Positions 23,490-33,829 of a DNA stretch of 64,000 nucleotides are shown one piece after another; position 1 is the first letter of the stretch, and each line of letters begins with the position of its first letter. The notes under the pieces were generated by a model. It was given only the letters and a program-made list of their open reading frames with translations, ran no database searches and was not told where the DNA came from. The translations under genes were made by a program, and so were the position numbers. Source of the DNA: Ursus arctos (taxonomy: Eukaryota; Chordata; Mammalia; Carnivora; Ursidae); the NCBI RefSeq assembly GCF_023065955.2, contig NW_026622786.1:43386938-43450937 (forward strand), given 5' to 3'.

Positions 23490-25647
23490 AGTATGCATGT
23501 GGTTTTTCCCTTTTCAGGGATCCGATTCACATCCTACATCAGCATTTGCCAGTGAATGCACTGTTTATCTTCTAGTCCCTAGAGTAAGTTGCATTCCCAG
23601 CAGATTGGCCTACTTATTGACCCAACATGTGTCTGATTTCCTTCTCCGGGAAGTCAGAGGATCATGCAGGCCTACAGCAGGGCCTCAGGGGCCCCTTGGG
23701 CATGGGATGCCATGTTTATGTTGGGGTACACAGAGGGAAGCATTATTAGACGTGACCCCATATGTAGTTTTCAGGACAGCAGGACCAAAGTAGGAGCACT
23801 CCAACACTCGGGGTCACTAGCCAAACAAAATGAGGAGGCAAGACATTAGCAACAAGGCTGACAGAACCAGAAAGAGGTAAGGAATGGATGAAGGGAGTGT
23901 GAGGCCGTGGTGATGTCCAGCACAGACAGCAGGGGTTCACCTTGACTTTTGGTGAACTGCACTTGGCCTATTGGGAGTGGTAGGAGCTGAAGGAAAATGG
24001 ACAGTGACTATTCAGAAGCTTGGCTCCTGCTCTCTTCCCCAACTCAACTTTCTCTCTTCTCCCTATCCCATGCAAATCTTCTCCTACGCACAGGTCTCAC
24101 CTCTCCCACAAAAGCTTCCTGGAGTTATTCTAGCCCGCAGTTCTGTCTGTCCCTCCCATGAGGTACTGGAGGAGGGACTGTCTTGAGATGCAGCGATTGC
24201 TGGGGAGTTTCTATCTCACAACCACATTGAGAAACATCACCTCTTGTCCACTCAATAAATATATGCCCTTGTACTTAGGAAAAAGATAAATTATCTTAAA
24301 AATGATGAATCCAATATGCACATGCCAAATAAGTAATCTTTATGATATGCTAATTTAGTTGTTTCCTTTTCTATAACAATTTAATAGTTGAAATTTCTTT
24401 TGCTTTACGATTACACAAATGTGAATATTCAGAATTTAATTAACAATTAAATTGATCAGATTTAAACTTTTGGAACATTCATTTGCATATAATTGCTCTC
24501 AATATACTTATGAAAAACCCAAAGCCTATATTCCCAAATATAGAAAACCTATTCATGTCAGCTTTAGTTACGTGTGTACAGTTATTTGAATCTGTGGAGT
24601 GTGTGCTTTCATTGCCAAGAAAGTCAGCTCTGTTCCTTAATTGTTGCTATAACCACAATTCAGGAAATTCTATTGCAACATCAATATGTTATGCACATCT
24701 TTAATTAGGCTAGTACGGCCTGTCTGTCACAGCAACTGATCCTAAGTATTCTTATTTAGTCTACTTGAGGCTTTAAAATGTTCTCATTTTTAAAAGAGGC
24801 ATATTTCGGCCTCATTAAATTGTTAGGCAAATCAATATGCAGCCCTACAACTTGATTGCTATGTTCCAGAAATCCCATGTTTCTTCACTTAGTACATCTT
24901 TAGGTACCAGCCGAAAGGGCACTCTTCCACAAATACCAGAACTCCTCTGCAGCTCCAGCATATTACCTTCTCTTGTCAGATGTGAGGGAGACATCTGTCA
25001 CCCCCACTGATCACCAGGAAGATCTGGCCAGGCATCCTATTGATCGCCAGACCTTGAACCTCTTATCTAGTAGTTAATGCAAATAAGTTGCAGGTTCCTT
25101 GCTCTGAGCAATGTATTCACACCAGGTCACCCAACAAAAAAAGACAACACAATGACTAACTCCATGGTCTAGAAACCAAACAGATTCTAGCCTGAAGTTC
25201 ATTTCCTTCTCTTTCCTCAAAATCTGCCATGATTTCAAACAGGGAGAAACAACTGCTAACTGAATCAAGCCCTATGTATCTTAGTCTTTTATACACCTTC
25301 TCTATCCGCCTCAATCAATTAATTTAAAACAAATCATTAACACTTGCATCAAGGAGAAAGCAGAGTTCATGGGTTATTGCCCAGCACTGCAATGGATTTT
25401 TTGGAAATACACTGAGTGTCATACGCTTTTTACCGTGTCCAAGGTCAAATGACAACACAGTAAGTCTGCCCTAACGCTACAGGTGGGGTCTGACAAATGC
25501 AATCCTATTAAAATGGAGAGTTGCATTATTAACACAGTAACAACACTGGAGGGCACATCCGAGCATCTAGTGGGTCAGGAATTAAAGTGGGGTGCAGCGC
25601 AGGGGGAGTACAAGGCCTACTGCAAAACCTAAATTATTTTTAAAGAT
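23490..25647. other. No gene seen; contains an AT-rich unique block
   Basis: No named repeat. The stretch 24240-24900 is AT-rich, repeat-free and has TTAATTAA-like and ATTTGCAT words, as in conserved enhancers, but conservation is not visible from one sequence. Confidence 0.45.
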
Positions 25648-25655
25648 AACCAGAG

Positions 25656-25777
25656 TTAAGTGTCTGCTTTTGGCAGTCCTAGGATCCTGCTTCTCCCTCT
25701 GCCTGCTGCTCCCCTTCCCTGTGCTTTCCCCCTCTCTCTGTGAAATAAATAAATAAAATCTTAAAAAATAATAATAA
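25656..25777 (+). mobile_element. CAN SINE, 5' truncated with internal deletion
   Basis: TTAAGTGTCTGCTTTTGGCA jumps directly to CCTGCTTCTCCCTCTGCC, so the tRNA-like B box is missing. Ends TGAAATAAATAAATAAAATC plus A-tail. Short duplication AACCAGAG at 25648-25655 and 25778-25785. Confidence 0.9.
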
Positions 25778-25785
25778 AACCAGAG

Positions 25786-26895
25786 AATCAATTTAAGAAA
25801 TCCAGCTCTCCCCAACATCCACTAAATCTTCAACCTAATTCTGCCACCCCCACCCCCACTTCGTTTTAGACAGTACTGGAGAGATACTCTTTCTCGTAAA
25901 CATTTTTGCTCATAAAACCTTTGTTTCGTGGCAGCAATGTCTGGTCCAGCTAAAGCATCAGGCAATAAAGCCATCATCGGCAATGATCGTGTTTGCAGAT
26001 GTTCTAGGTCTAGAAATCATTGCTGGCATGTCTACATGCTCAAAAAATTCTTGGAAGTCTGGTGGTTTCTAGAAAGCTTGTGCTTTCTTCTGAGAAACTT
26101 CTGAGAAAACCTCAAGGACCAAGATATTAAAATAAACACATTGGCTTGGTGACCACTTGACTCAGCTAAGCCATGGTTATTGACCCTTCTCCAGATTAAA
26201 ATACAGTGAAGAGGAACATAGGAGTGGGTGGCTACCTTTGAGGCAAGGTGCAAGCGTCACTACTGAAGATGTTTGTCTCATAATATCAAGTCTACCCCCT
26301 ATCATTGAAGCTACATGACTTTGGTTCTTGAAGACTTTTTCTTCCTTTATTTAAAGCAAGCCTTATTTAAATGCAACCATCTCTGAGGAGGATTACCTCT
26401 GAAGCCATTATCCCGTGAGGACCAGCGCACAGAGCATTTGGGAGGAAGAGTGAAGCATGGACACGGGGGTGGGCGTGGGATGGAACTCTGAGAAGGAAAG
26501 ACGAAATCAATGAAAAAGGAGGTAGAGGGACACCAAATTTGCTTTCCTCCCAATTTAGCCTACAACTGTTAGACTAAAATTATTTGAGGAAAATCTGTCC
26601 TTCCTTTTGGATGTTATTTTATTGTGTTTTCAACTTCCATGCAAAATTTTCTGCTCATCACCTACAATCATGTTACAATATGGACCTCTCCTTCAGTCAT
26701 GCATAAACTAGAGGAGTAAGTTACCTGTCTGTCTGTTAGTCTCTGCATAGGATGAAATTGCCTATTTTAAATATTTCTAGTTTGTTTTAGATAGCTTAAT
26801 GCCCATTGCTTCTTTTTAGTTACTTCCCGCTGTTAAATTAGGTGAAATGCTTTGAGTGATTTCTGGTCAGTATATACCCTCCCTGGGCTCAGAAT
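25786..26895. other. No gene seen
   Basis: Unique-looking intron. C-rich (CACCCCC) near 25845. No repeat recognised. Confidence 0.55.
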
Positions 26896-26897
26896 AG

Positions 26898-27495
26898 ATT
26901 TTTTATTTTTTATTTTTTATTTAAAATAGACATGCAAAGAAGTGAAACAAAGTGAATATGTGCTTAATAAATAGGATGTAAATACCCATGTAACTTCCAA
27001 CTGGATCAAAACATAGGATATTGCAAATATCCCAGACACCCAACCTGATCACAAACTGCACATTTCTCTCCTCACTTCTATGATGATGATTTTCTTCCTC
27101 TTTTTTTTTATTTTGTCGTCTTACCTCCTATCTACATCCCAAAGATTCTTGCATCTTTGGTTCAAAGTCATTCTTCCATAGTGTCACACAGAGCTGTGGT
27201 TCGTTCATTTTCGCAGCTGTAGCGTATTCCAGTGTATGTAGCACTATTTTAATCTTCTCCTTCTGACAGATAGCTGGGTTGCTGCCAGGTTCTAGCTGTC
27301 ATGAATGATGCTGCCACACATGCCGTCCCTGCCCCTGGTGCCTGTGCTCTTGAGTGCCTCCAGCGAGCACACCAATGCCTGGACATGCTGGGGCATGGCA
27401 TATGAAGATCTTCAACTTTATTCTGATAGCAGGAAGCTGTTTCTTCCAAAGTGCTTGTTCCAATTTATATTGCCCATCCTAGTGTATAAGAATTC
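26898..27495 (-). mobile_element. Old L1M 3' region
   Basis: A (TTTTTA)n tail equivalent at 26900-26922, then AATACCCATGTAACTTCC, 'AACTGGATCAAAACATAGGA', 'TAGCGTATTCCAGTGTATGT', GCTGGGTTGCTGCCAGGTTC and 'ATGAATGATGCTGCCACAC', all antisense L1M. Confidence 0.82.
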
Positions 27496-27506
27496 CTAGT
27501 GTTCTA

Positions 27507-27645
27507 GGGGAACGCCTGGGTGGCTTACTCGGTTGAACGTTGGACTCTTGATTTTAGCTCAGGTCATGATCTCAGGGTTGTGAGATCACACCCCGCATCA
27601 GTTGGACCCTGACCTGAGCGTGGAGTCTGCCTCTCTCCCTCTACC
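27507..27645 (+). mobile_element. CAN SINE, 3' truncated
   Basis: GGGGAACGCCTGGGTGGC, TTAGCTCAGGTCATGATCTC and 'CCCTGACCTGAGCGTGGAGT'. It stops after CTCTCCCTCTACC without the usual AATAAA tail, directly at a 15-bp tandem duplication. Confidence 0.92.
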
Positions 27646-27675
27646 CTGGTATTACAATAACTGGTATTACAATAA
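27646..27675 (+). repeat. Exact 15-bp tandem duplication
   Basis: CTGGTATTACAATAA occurs twice back to back at the broken 3' end of the SINE. Confidence 0.97.
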
Positions 27676-27679
27676 CTTT

Positions 27680-29350
27680 GATGTTGTTGTCCTTACAGAA
27701 CTGGCATGCCAACCATGCCTGTGTCCCTCAAAACTTAAAAACTCTTTCCAGTAATCATGCTTCCTCCCAAGATGGACCCTCTGCAGGAGCAAAATAATGA
27801 TCAATATCATCTGGTAAAGTCATTGTATTAAGAACTACACCAATACTCAAAAAAAATTTAAAAAGAAAAATATAAATAGAAACTATATCAACAGAATTTT
27901 AAAGATAGCCTTGTTGATGTGACTAATTAAATAAGTGCATTTCAGGTCAGTTTTCCAGTTCTGCTCCAAGATTCAATCCATTAATATTTAGATAAACGAA
28001 AGGGTCTTTAACATTTGGTGGGATTTCCCTCATGAGAGTAGTTCTTGAGACACTGTAGTCACATGTTTCATTTTCTACCTGTGACAGGCACTTGTGAGAT
28101 GATCAACACAATCCAGTAATTATAGAATATTCAGTGATGGCCGAAAATGAAAGTAACGGAAGAGGAGAGTGACACAAACTATTCTCCAAGAGATACATTT
28201 TTATATAGGCAATCGATTTATTAGGACACTCAACAAATGCAAGCCATGGACACTTTTTTTAAAAGGAATTTAAAACTAACGAAAGAATAAACATCAAGCA
28301 AAGCTTTGTCTTTTTACTATAAAGGTCTAATAAAAAGCCTGTAAATCCTGCAGCTACAGAAACAATTTTCAAAGAATCAAATTAACCAGAAGCAGTGACT
28401 CAAGTATGATATTGCCTACAAAAGGGGACGGACCAAGTTAGCTTTCAGTATCCCTCCCTGGATGCTAAGAATAGCTCTCAGGACAGGAGCAGCTAGCTTT
28501 CTGCATGTAAGTCTCCTCTCTAGTATCTCTACGAAATGACCTGTCAATGGGATCTGATCCAAAACTCTTCCCAGTGATGTAGACACTCTGATGACTTGTA
28601 CCCTTGTCGCCAACAACTTCAAACAGACTTGGACTTTGCATCTATGAATATTAACCTCACATTTACCCCACTCTATAGAAACCAATAGTGAAAACAATTG
28701 TGTTAACCACTTCTATACACTTCACATATTTTGGGAGGTTCATTATTCTTTACTTCTCTCCAAGATACAAATTCTTGCTTAGAAAAGTGCTACTAGCTCA
28801 GTGTAGCATACTTTCTAGCTGTCCATATACTTCCATTCTCTCCTGTACGACCAAATGGCTATGAAGATTTAGAGGTTCAGTGATTACGGGACTTAAATGA
28901 TTTTAACCCCTTTAAATTTGGAAACTCTTTAAATCCCATTATCTCTGCAGCCATGGAGAATTCTAAAATCAGCTTGGCCTTTCTAGCTCCAGCTCTAAGG
29001 ATTACAGAGTTTTAAAGAATAGAAATGCTTCTCTGCAGTTCTACAAAGAGCTGTCCCCAACCAGTTCACCTCCAGGAAATAAAGCCAGCCCGTTCCCCAG
29101 CCAGTAACTGCTGATCAGAGTTCTGAAATAGAAAGATATGTATGTTCTGTCACAAACCACCAGGAAAACAAGTAATTGCCTCCTCGACTCCACGTGAAGC
29201 TAGTGAATCCGAGATTCGATGTAGCGGGGGCCAGCAGACTTCAGACAGGTGTCTGTAAATGTCGAAGAATGAGAAAGGAGCAAATGCCAGGGACCCAAAG
29301 AAGCTTAGAGAGGCAAAGAGAGTGAGTTCATGAATCCTAGGAAACCCTCC
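27680..29350. other. No further gene seen; intron flanking the exon
   Basis: No named repeat recognised. The 93-codon minus ORF at 28416-28697 has no features of a known exon. Confidence 0.55.
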
Positions 29351-29352
29351 GA

Positions 29353-29360
29353 GGTCTTAC
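29353..29360 (-). promoter_or_regulatory. ST6GALNAC3: 5' splice site of the ST6GALNAC3 exon
   Basis: On the minus strand the exon ends CGAGAG and the intron begins GTAAGACC, a strong match to the AG|GTAAGA donor consensus. Read-through into the intron would add seven residues (VRPRRVS) and stop at 29337, so intron retention is non-productive. Confidence 0.93.
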
Positions 29361-29555
29361 CTCTCGCGTCCTCACATTTATGTATCCATAGTGAGTTCGA
29401 AGGGGCCGCCTGTAGCTGTGGGAGAATGGTATCCATTTTGTGCCAGGCTGTCCAAAGCAGTTTAGCAGCAGTGGGAAATTCACTTCATTTACAAGACGCA
29501 CAACCAGCAGGAAGAGGAACGCTGCTATGAAGCTCACTGCGATCATAGACTTTCT
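29361..29555 (-). CDS. ST6GALNAC3: ST6GALNAC3 exon 2 (membrane anchor and stem of a GalNAc alpha-2,6-sialyltransferase), internal exon
   Basis: The exon reads 65 whole codons on the minus strand, beginning RKSMIAVSFIAAFLFLLVV and ending GYINVRTRE. From memory this matches residues 7-71 of the roughly 305-residue ST6GALNAC3, whose exon 1 supplies only MACILK and whose next exon starts PLQLDC. The family transfers sialic acid from CMP-Neu5Ac in alpha-2,6 linkage to the GalNAc of sialylated Gal-GalNAc chains, for example making GD1alpha from GM1b, in the Golgi lumen. The segment holds a basic RKS cytosolic flank, a hydrophobic signal anchor (about residues 4-22 of the exon) and the start of the lumenal stem (NEVNFPLLLNCFGQPGTKW). 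The sialyl-motifs lie in later exons outside the window. Both ends are phase 0. Flanking splice sites are canonical and there is no frameshift. Against my recollection of the human protein, Met replaces Val after RKS, SHSY replaces SYTY and RTR replaces KTQ. Confidence 0.95.
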
Positions 29556-29600
29556 CTACAAAACATTAAAAAAGAATGAATGAATGAACGAATGAATGAC
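29556..29600 (-). promoter_or_regulatory. ST6GALNAC3: 3' splice site region of the ST6GALNAC3 exon: branch-point zone, T-rich tract and acceptor AG
   Basis: On the minus strand the intron ends TTTTTTAATGTTTTGTAG directly before AGAAAGTCT. The 18 nt before the exon are T-rich. Upstream, at about -19 to -42, is a CATT repeat with no AG dinucleotide in it, so the AG-exclusion zone covers the repeat and the branch point should lie in it. Each CATTC unit contains TTCAT, which fits the yUnAy branch-point consensus. Confidence 0.85.
29574..29599 (+). repeat. (GAAT)n microsatellite, (CATT)n in the transcript sense
   Basis: Six tetranucleotide units GAAT with one GAAC interruption at 29586-29589. The repeat lies 19-44 bases from the exon edge on the intronic side of the acceptor. 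Confidence 0.95.
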
Positions 29601-29779
29601 TTTCAACCAAAAGTAGTCACAGAAGGAGTTTCCGTTATTTATCTCTCTTTTTCTTTCAAAGGGATCAAAGGACTCTTCACTTAGGATATTTCACTTGGAG
29701 ACAGAATGTAATCATTTGGTGACCAGGTTGCTCTCGTGAGCCTCTGAGAGCAAGTACAGCAACTTTCTTAGGTTATCTT

Positions 29780-30172
29780 TCCTTCCATACCTACCCTTCT
29801 TTACTTCCCTATATTCCTCAATAATGTCTATTCAATTTTCAAAATGCAAATCAAATATCCCCAACTATAGGAAGCCCTTCTTAACTGCTCAGCTCCCTTC
29901 CACCATCATCCCTTCACCCCAACCTATCTACCCTGTAGAAACAAGCAGTCTTGCCACTCCCATACCTTGAAGGCCCTTCTATTGGTGCACACGTTTCATT
30001 GTATAATTATTTATAGGACTTCTCCTGCATCTAACTGTGACATCCTGGAGAACGAGAATATACTGTCATACTGACCTCTGTATCCCAGGTCCTTAACACG
30101 GTACCTTACATATAGTAGGCGTCCAAGAAACATTTGAGTGAATCAATGAATGAATGAATGGATGGATGGATT
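29780..30172 (+). mobile_element. L2 3' end
   Basis: L2 tail in order: AGGAAGCCCTTCTTAACTGC, 'CTGTGACATCCTGGAGAACG', CTCTGTATCCCAGGTCC, 'TACATATAGTAGGCGTCC' and (GAAT)n then (GGAT)n. Confidence 0.88.
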
Positions 30173-30439
30173 TTTCACATCCTTGCAGACACTTTACCAA
30201 CAATGACTTTGTTTCTTTATCTAGCACCCACGACAGGGAGGAATCTTTGCCTGTGCCAAAGGATATACAAAAGTAGGACTCAAAAAGCTCAGAATTTGAG
30301 TAGGACAAAAACCATGCCAAGCAGCGTAAGAACATCCCTGTAAACGTGTTGCTATGGAGCAAGAGCAGGAGCCACGGCGTCTGGCTGGGGTGGGGGAAAG
30401 CAGGGATGTGGTTGAGATTGAGCCAGATAAAATGCATGA

Positions 30440-30985
30440 GTTTTTTTCAGTAGAGATGTGTGAGTGAAGCTTTCCAGGTAGAGGGAACAGAGCAAGGAGA
30501 CAAAAAAACATGGGGTTATTCATAGCTACATCGCACTTTGTCTTCCGGGGGAACAGAGGAGGAGAAAAAGCTGGAAACAAATGATAACTTGATGCACTGC
30601 CTGAAAGACCAAGCTGAGAAGTCTACTGAGTTTGCTAGGTGATGGAAAACCAAAGGAGGTTTTGTTTGTTTGCTTGTTTAATGTTTTAAAGGTGACTTGT
30701 AAGTTATAATCGCACATCAGTGCTGAAGATGTTTTAGAGCAGGGAGACACTAAAGCCAGGCAGCAACTCACAGGAGGCTACTCCACTGGCTCAGACAAAA
30801 GTAATGAGGGATGGGAACTACAGCAGTGGCAAGGGGAATACAAGGGTAGGAAAAGATATGAGAAACTCCATGTAGGTGATAGGCAGAGACCGTGGCTCCT
30901 GATTGGATAGAGGTGCAGATGGAAAATTCAGAGATGCCTGAGAGTTCGAGTCTAGGTAACTGCAAAAATCCTGGTCCTACCAAGA
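30440..30985 (-). mobile_element. L2 relic
   Basis: Antisense L2: GCTTTCCAGGTAGAGGGAAC, 'ATGTTTTAGAGCAGGGAGAC', 'AGGAGGCTACTCCACTGGC' and GGCAGAGACCGTGG. Interrupted by a T-rich/(GTTT) stretch at 30659-30680. Confidence 0.62.
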
Positions 30986-30989
30986 GAAA

Positions 30990-32640
30990 CCAGAGTGATC
31001 AGAGCAAGAACCGATGTAAAAGAGTAAGAGGATAAAGCCCTTGTCTTTCAAAGTCCTAGTTTTCATCCAGATGGTGGGTCATCTGAATGGAGCCACTCAG
31101 GAGTCAGGTGGAAGGTCAAGTCTAGAGCAAAAAGAAAGAGCAGAGCGGAGGAGGGCAGATGTGAGGAGCAACTCTGCCTTGAAGTCCAGGGTGAAGACAC
31201 AATGAGATATTCCTCCATGAAGCTGGGCATGGCCCTTGATTCTTCTTCAAACTTAAGGGAAGCCAAATAACTTTTCAGGAACGACTGGATATGTGTTGTT
31301 GTGTTTCCAGCTTACCACTTCCTGGTGAAATAAGCTTCTTTTTGCTCTTCACAGAGCGTCCCAAAGGAGAAAAGAAACCCAAAGCTAAACCCTGTCCCTC
31401 CCTGGGCCACAGTCACAGTCTCTGCAAGGACAGTGGAATAAGCCTCCAGAAGCCAGAGACCCCAAAGGAAGTCTTCACTCTTGCTCAGCTCCCATAATTT
31501 ACAAAAGCCCCATCCCTCTGTCTAGCCAGCCTGATTTTCCAATCACCTGAAAGTCCCTTGAGTTCTGCCTCCTCAAAACCCCTTATCTCACCACTAACTA
31601 TCACCGCCTTACCTCATTTAAGCTTCTAATCATGAAAAACTGTTTTAATTTGCTCCTCTGTGGAATCATTATGTCCACAACATTGCAATGTGTCAAGGTA
31701 ACAGCTTAAATGAGGTGATGGATCTTACAAGTTTAAAGGGACACAGACCAGAACAGATGGCTAAATAAAAGCAAAGAGGCCAGTCACCCATTAAGTAAAC
31801 AGGTAAGAACCTTTTTTTACTGCCATCCGGTAGCTTGCTGCAAAACAGCAGTTTTCTTTGAAGGAGACCCAGATGGGATTTGTGCCTTTGTCTATTCCAG
31901 AGCTCGGCAGGGCTCTGTGGTTCTCCTGCTTGCTGCACTGCATTGCATGGCTGGGGGTTTGGGGACAAAGGCACAGAGGGCCTTTCTGAATTCGCTGATC
32001 TCGCGTAACCACATACACACAATGCATACATGAGAGGAAAATAAATCAACCATTTGGAGAGAAACTTCAATATGGAATGAAATCACAGTTGTAAGAGTTC
32101 GCTCCCTAGTAATCCATGTCTGCCTCCCATGTTTTATCAAAGGGAACCAAGTAATGAGCACAGAGAGGATGAGGGGAGCAAATGGAGAGTAGAAGCCAGA
32201 CAGACTCCTCTGTGCTTGACCTGGAATCATATTCTGCGGTGGGCAGAGGCGTTCCTTTCGTAGCTCAGGCTTTGCCTGGACCAGATTCTTTGCTTCCTTT
32301 ATGTTTCAATATTCTTCTTTAACATGAAAGCATTCTCAGAGTGCTGATATAAAACCACCCTGAAATTTCACTAGAAAAGGTATAATTTCAAGCACATTCT
32401 GTACTTCAGACAGCAAGGACAACAGGACGCCACACTGACACGCATCCTTCTAGCAGTCATTCCTGCCAAATCATGACCTTGAACTTTAGCAATTACAATA
32501 AAGCCCGTGGATGAGGCTTTTGGAAGTCTACCATACCAGAATGCAGTGAGAATGTGTTTGCGTTTGTGGGCGGGATGTGGGAGTTGGGGAAGTAACAAAA
32601 TACTAATACGTATGATATATAGGAATGTATTTACTCCTCC
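30990..32640. other. No gene seen
   Basis: Possibly more L2 on the plus strand near 31530-31680 (CTTATCTCACCACTAACTA). The minus ORFs at 31693-32070 (125 codons) and 31892-32230 (112 codons) overlap in different frames and match nothing recognised. Confidence 0.5.
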
Positions 32641-32644
32641 AATT

Positions 32645-33060
32645 CTCTCACTGAGCCCATGCCCTGTACAGACTTGGTGAGGGGCTGAAAAGCAGAAATA
32701 AAACCCTAAAAGACATAAAATGATGCCTCCAAAGAGTCACAGCTTCGTGCAAATGGCCAATAAACAGAATGGTAAAATGCCACATATCATGTGGTATGTG
32801 CCGGCCCAGGGGAAGCGGGAAGGGCTGTGCATGGGACAGTTCGGGGAATGCTTGTTTGGGGAGGCAGTATTCAAATGGAGTCCTGAAGAATGAGGAGTTA
32901 GACAAGTGAAGATGGGAAGGGCATTCCAGGCAGAGGGAACAGCACAGACTAAGGCCTTAAATTGGTCAGCAACCTGCAAATGATTTGGTAAAGAATACAC
33001 AGACTGTATGTGGTGGGAGATGATGGTAGGGAAGTAGACAGGATTCGAATTCAAACACAA
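32645..33060 (-). mobile_element. L2 relic
   Basis: Antisense L2: TGAGCCCATGCCCTGTACAG, 'GAGGAGTTAGACAAGTGAAG', GGGCATTCCAGGCAGAGGG and 'AACAGCACAGACTAAGGCCT'. Confidence 0.75.
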
Positions 33061-33064
33061 AAAA

Positions 33065-33608
33065 TAGTAAGCCAAATACATTCAGTCAGATGCAATTATC
33101 TGTCCCATCCACCTTACATTAGGATAACGAAAGGGTAAATGCATAAAAGTGCTATGCTTTATGGTTCTAAAACTTTCTTCACTCTCCAATCAAGTGAAAA
33201 TGTATCCATCACGTCATCTTATTTGAAACTGCCATCTAGCACACCACAATGCCTTGTTTCCAGTTACTTAAGTTTATTCCATCAGTGACTTATCCAAGCA
33301 ATTGTTTGGAGTCCAGCAACACTCAGCAAAGTAGAAGACTCTACTTATTTCTCTGCTCAATGGCTAACAATCTGTTTATGGAAGTGATCCCTGCTGTCTT
33401 TACTGAAATAATTGGGGCATCTCCAAAATCCAACAACCAGCAACTATGTAAAACAAACAAACAAACAAACAAACAAACAAAACAAAACAAAAAAAAAAAC
33501 AATTAAGTACTCATCAAGTTTATAAAAGACTCGATTTGACAAACTTTTCATACTGCAAAAATAGGCATTAAATTTAATAGGTCATTCCTCTAAGATCAGA
33601 AGTATGAA
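33065..33608. other. No gene seen
   Basis: Contains the (AAAC)n repeat at 33449-33500. Nothing else recognised. Confidence 0.6.
33449..33500 (+). repeat. (AAAC)n microsatellite with A-rich end
   Basis: About eight AAAC units, then AAAAC units and a run of A. Confidence 0.95.
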
Positions 33609-33612
33609 CTTT

Positions 33613-33718
33613 AGGGGCATCTGGCTGACTCAGTCAGTAGAGCATGTGCCTCTCAATCTCAGAGTCGTGAGTTCAAGCCCTGCACTTAGCACACAGCCTA
33701 CTTAAAAAAAAAAAAAAA
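33613..33718 (+). mobile_element. Short CAN SINE (tRNA-like head plus poly-A)
   Basis: GGGGCATCTGGCTGACTCAG, 'AGAGCATGTGCCTCTCAATC', GTTCAAGCCCTGCACTTAGC, CTACTTAAAAA. A and B box-like blocks are present and the CT-rich body is absent. Target-site duplication AGTATGAACTT (33601-33611 and 33719-33729). Confidence 0.93.
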
Positions 33719-33754
33719 AGTATGAACTTAAAATAAAATAATACAACGGGTGGA

Positions 33755-33825
33755 AAACTCACCGTTCTGGCACACAGTGAGTACTCAAAAATGGGAGATG
33801 TTATCATTATAACTACTAATTGTCA
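33755..33825 (+). mobile_element. MIR tail fragment
   Basis: ACCGTTCTGGCACACAGTGA and 'GTACTCAAAAATGGGAGATG' resemble the MIR 3' end. Confidence 0.45.
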
Positions 33826-33829
33826 GAGC

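Larger units (their letters stand above)
1..29360 (-). other. ST6GALNAC3: ST6GALNAC3 intron after the exon (5' part, runs off the window)
   Basis: Everything at lower coordinates than the donor is intronic if the gene keeps its known structure of very large introns. The next expected coding segment, starting PLQLDCDLC, was looked for on the minus strand and not found, so this intron is more than 29 kb long. Confidence 0.85.

Noticed and set aside
33613..33718. Possible tRNA gene because of A and B box-like blocks
   Set aside because: It is the head of a short CAN SINE with an A-tail and target duplication, not a foldable tRNA gene.
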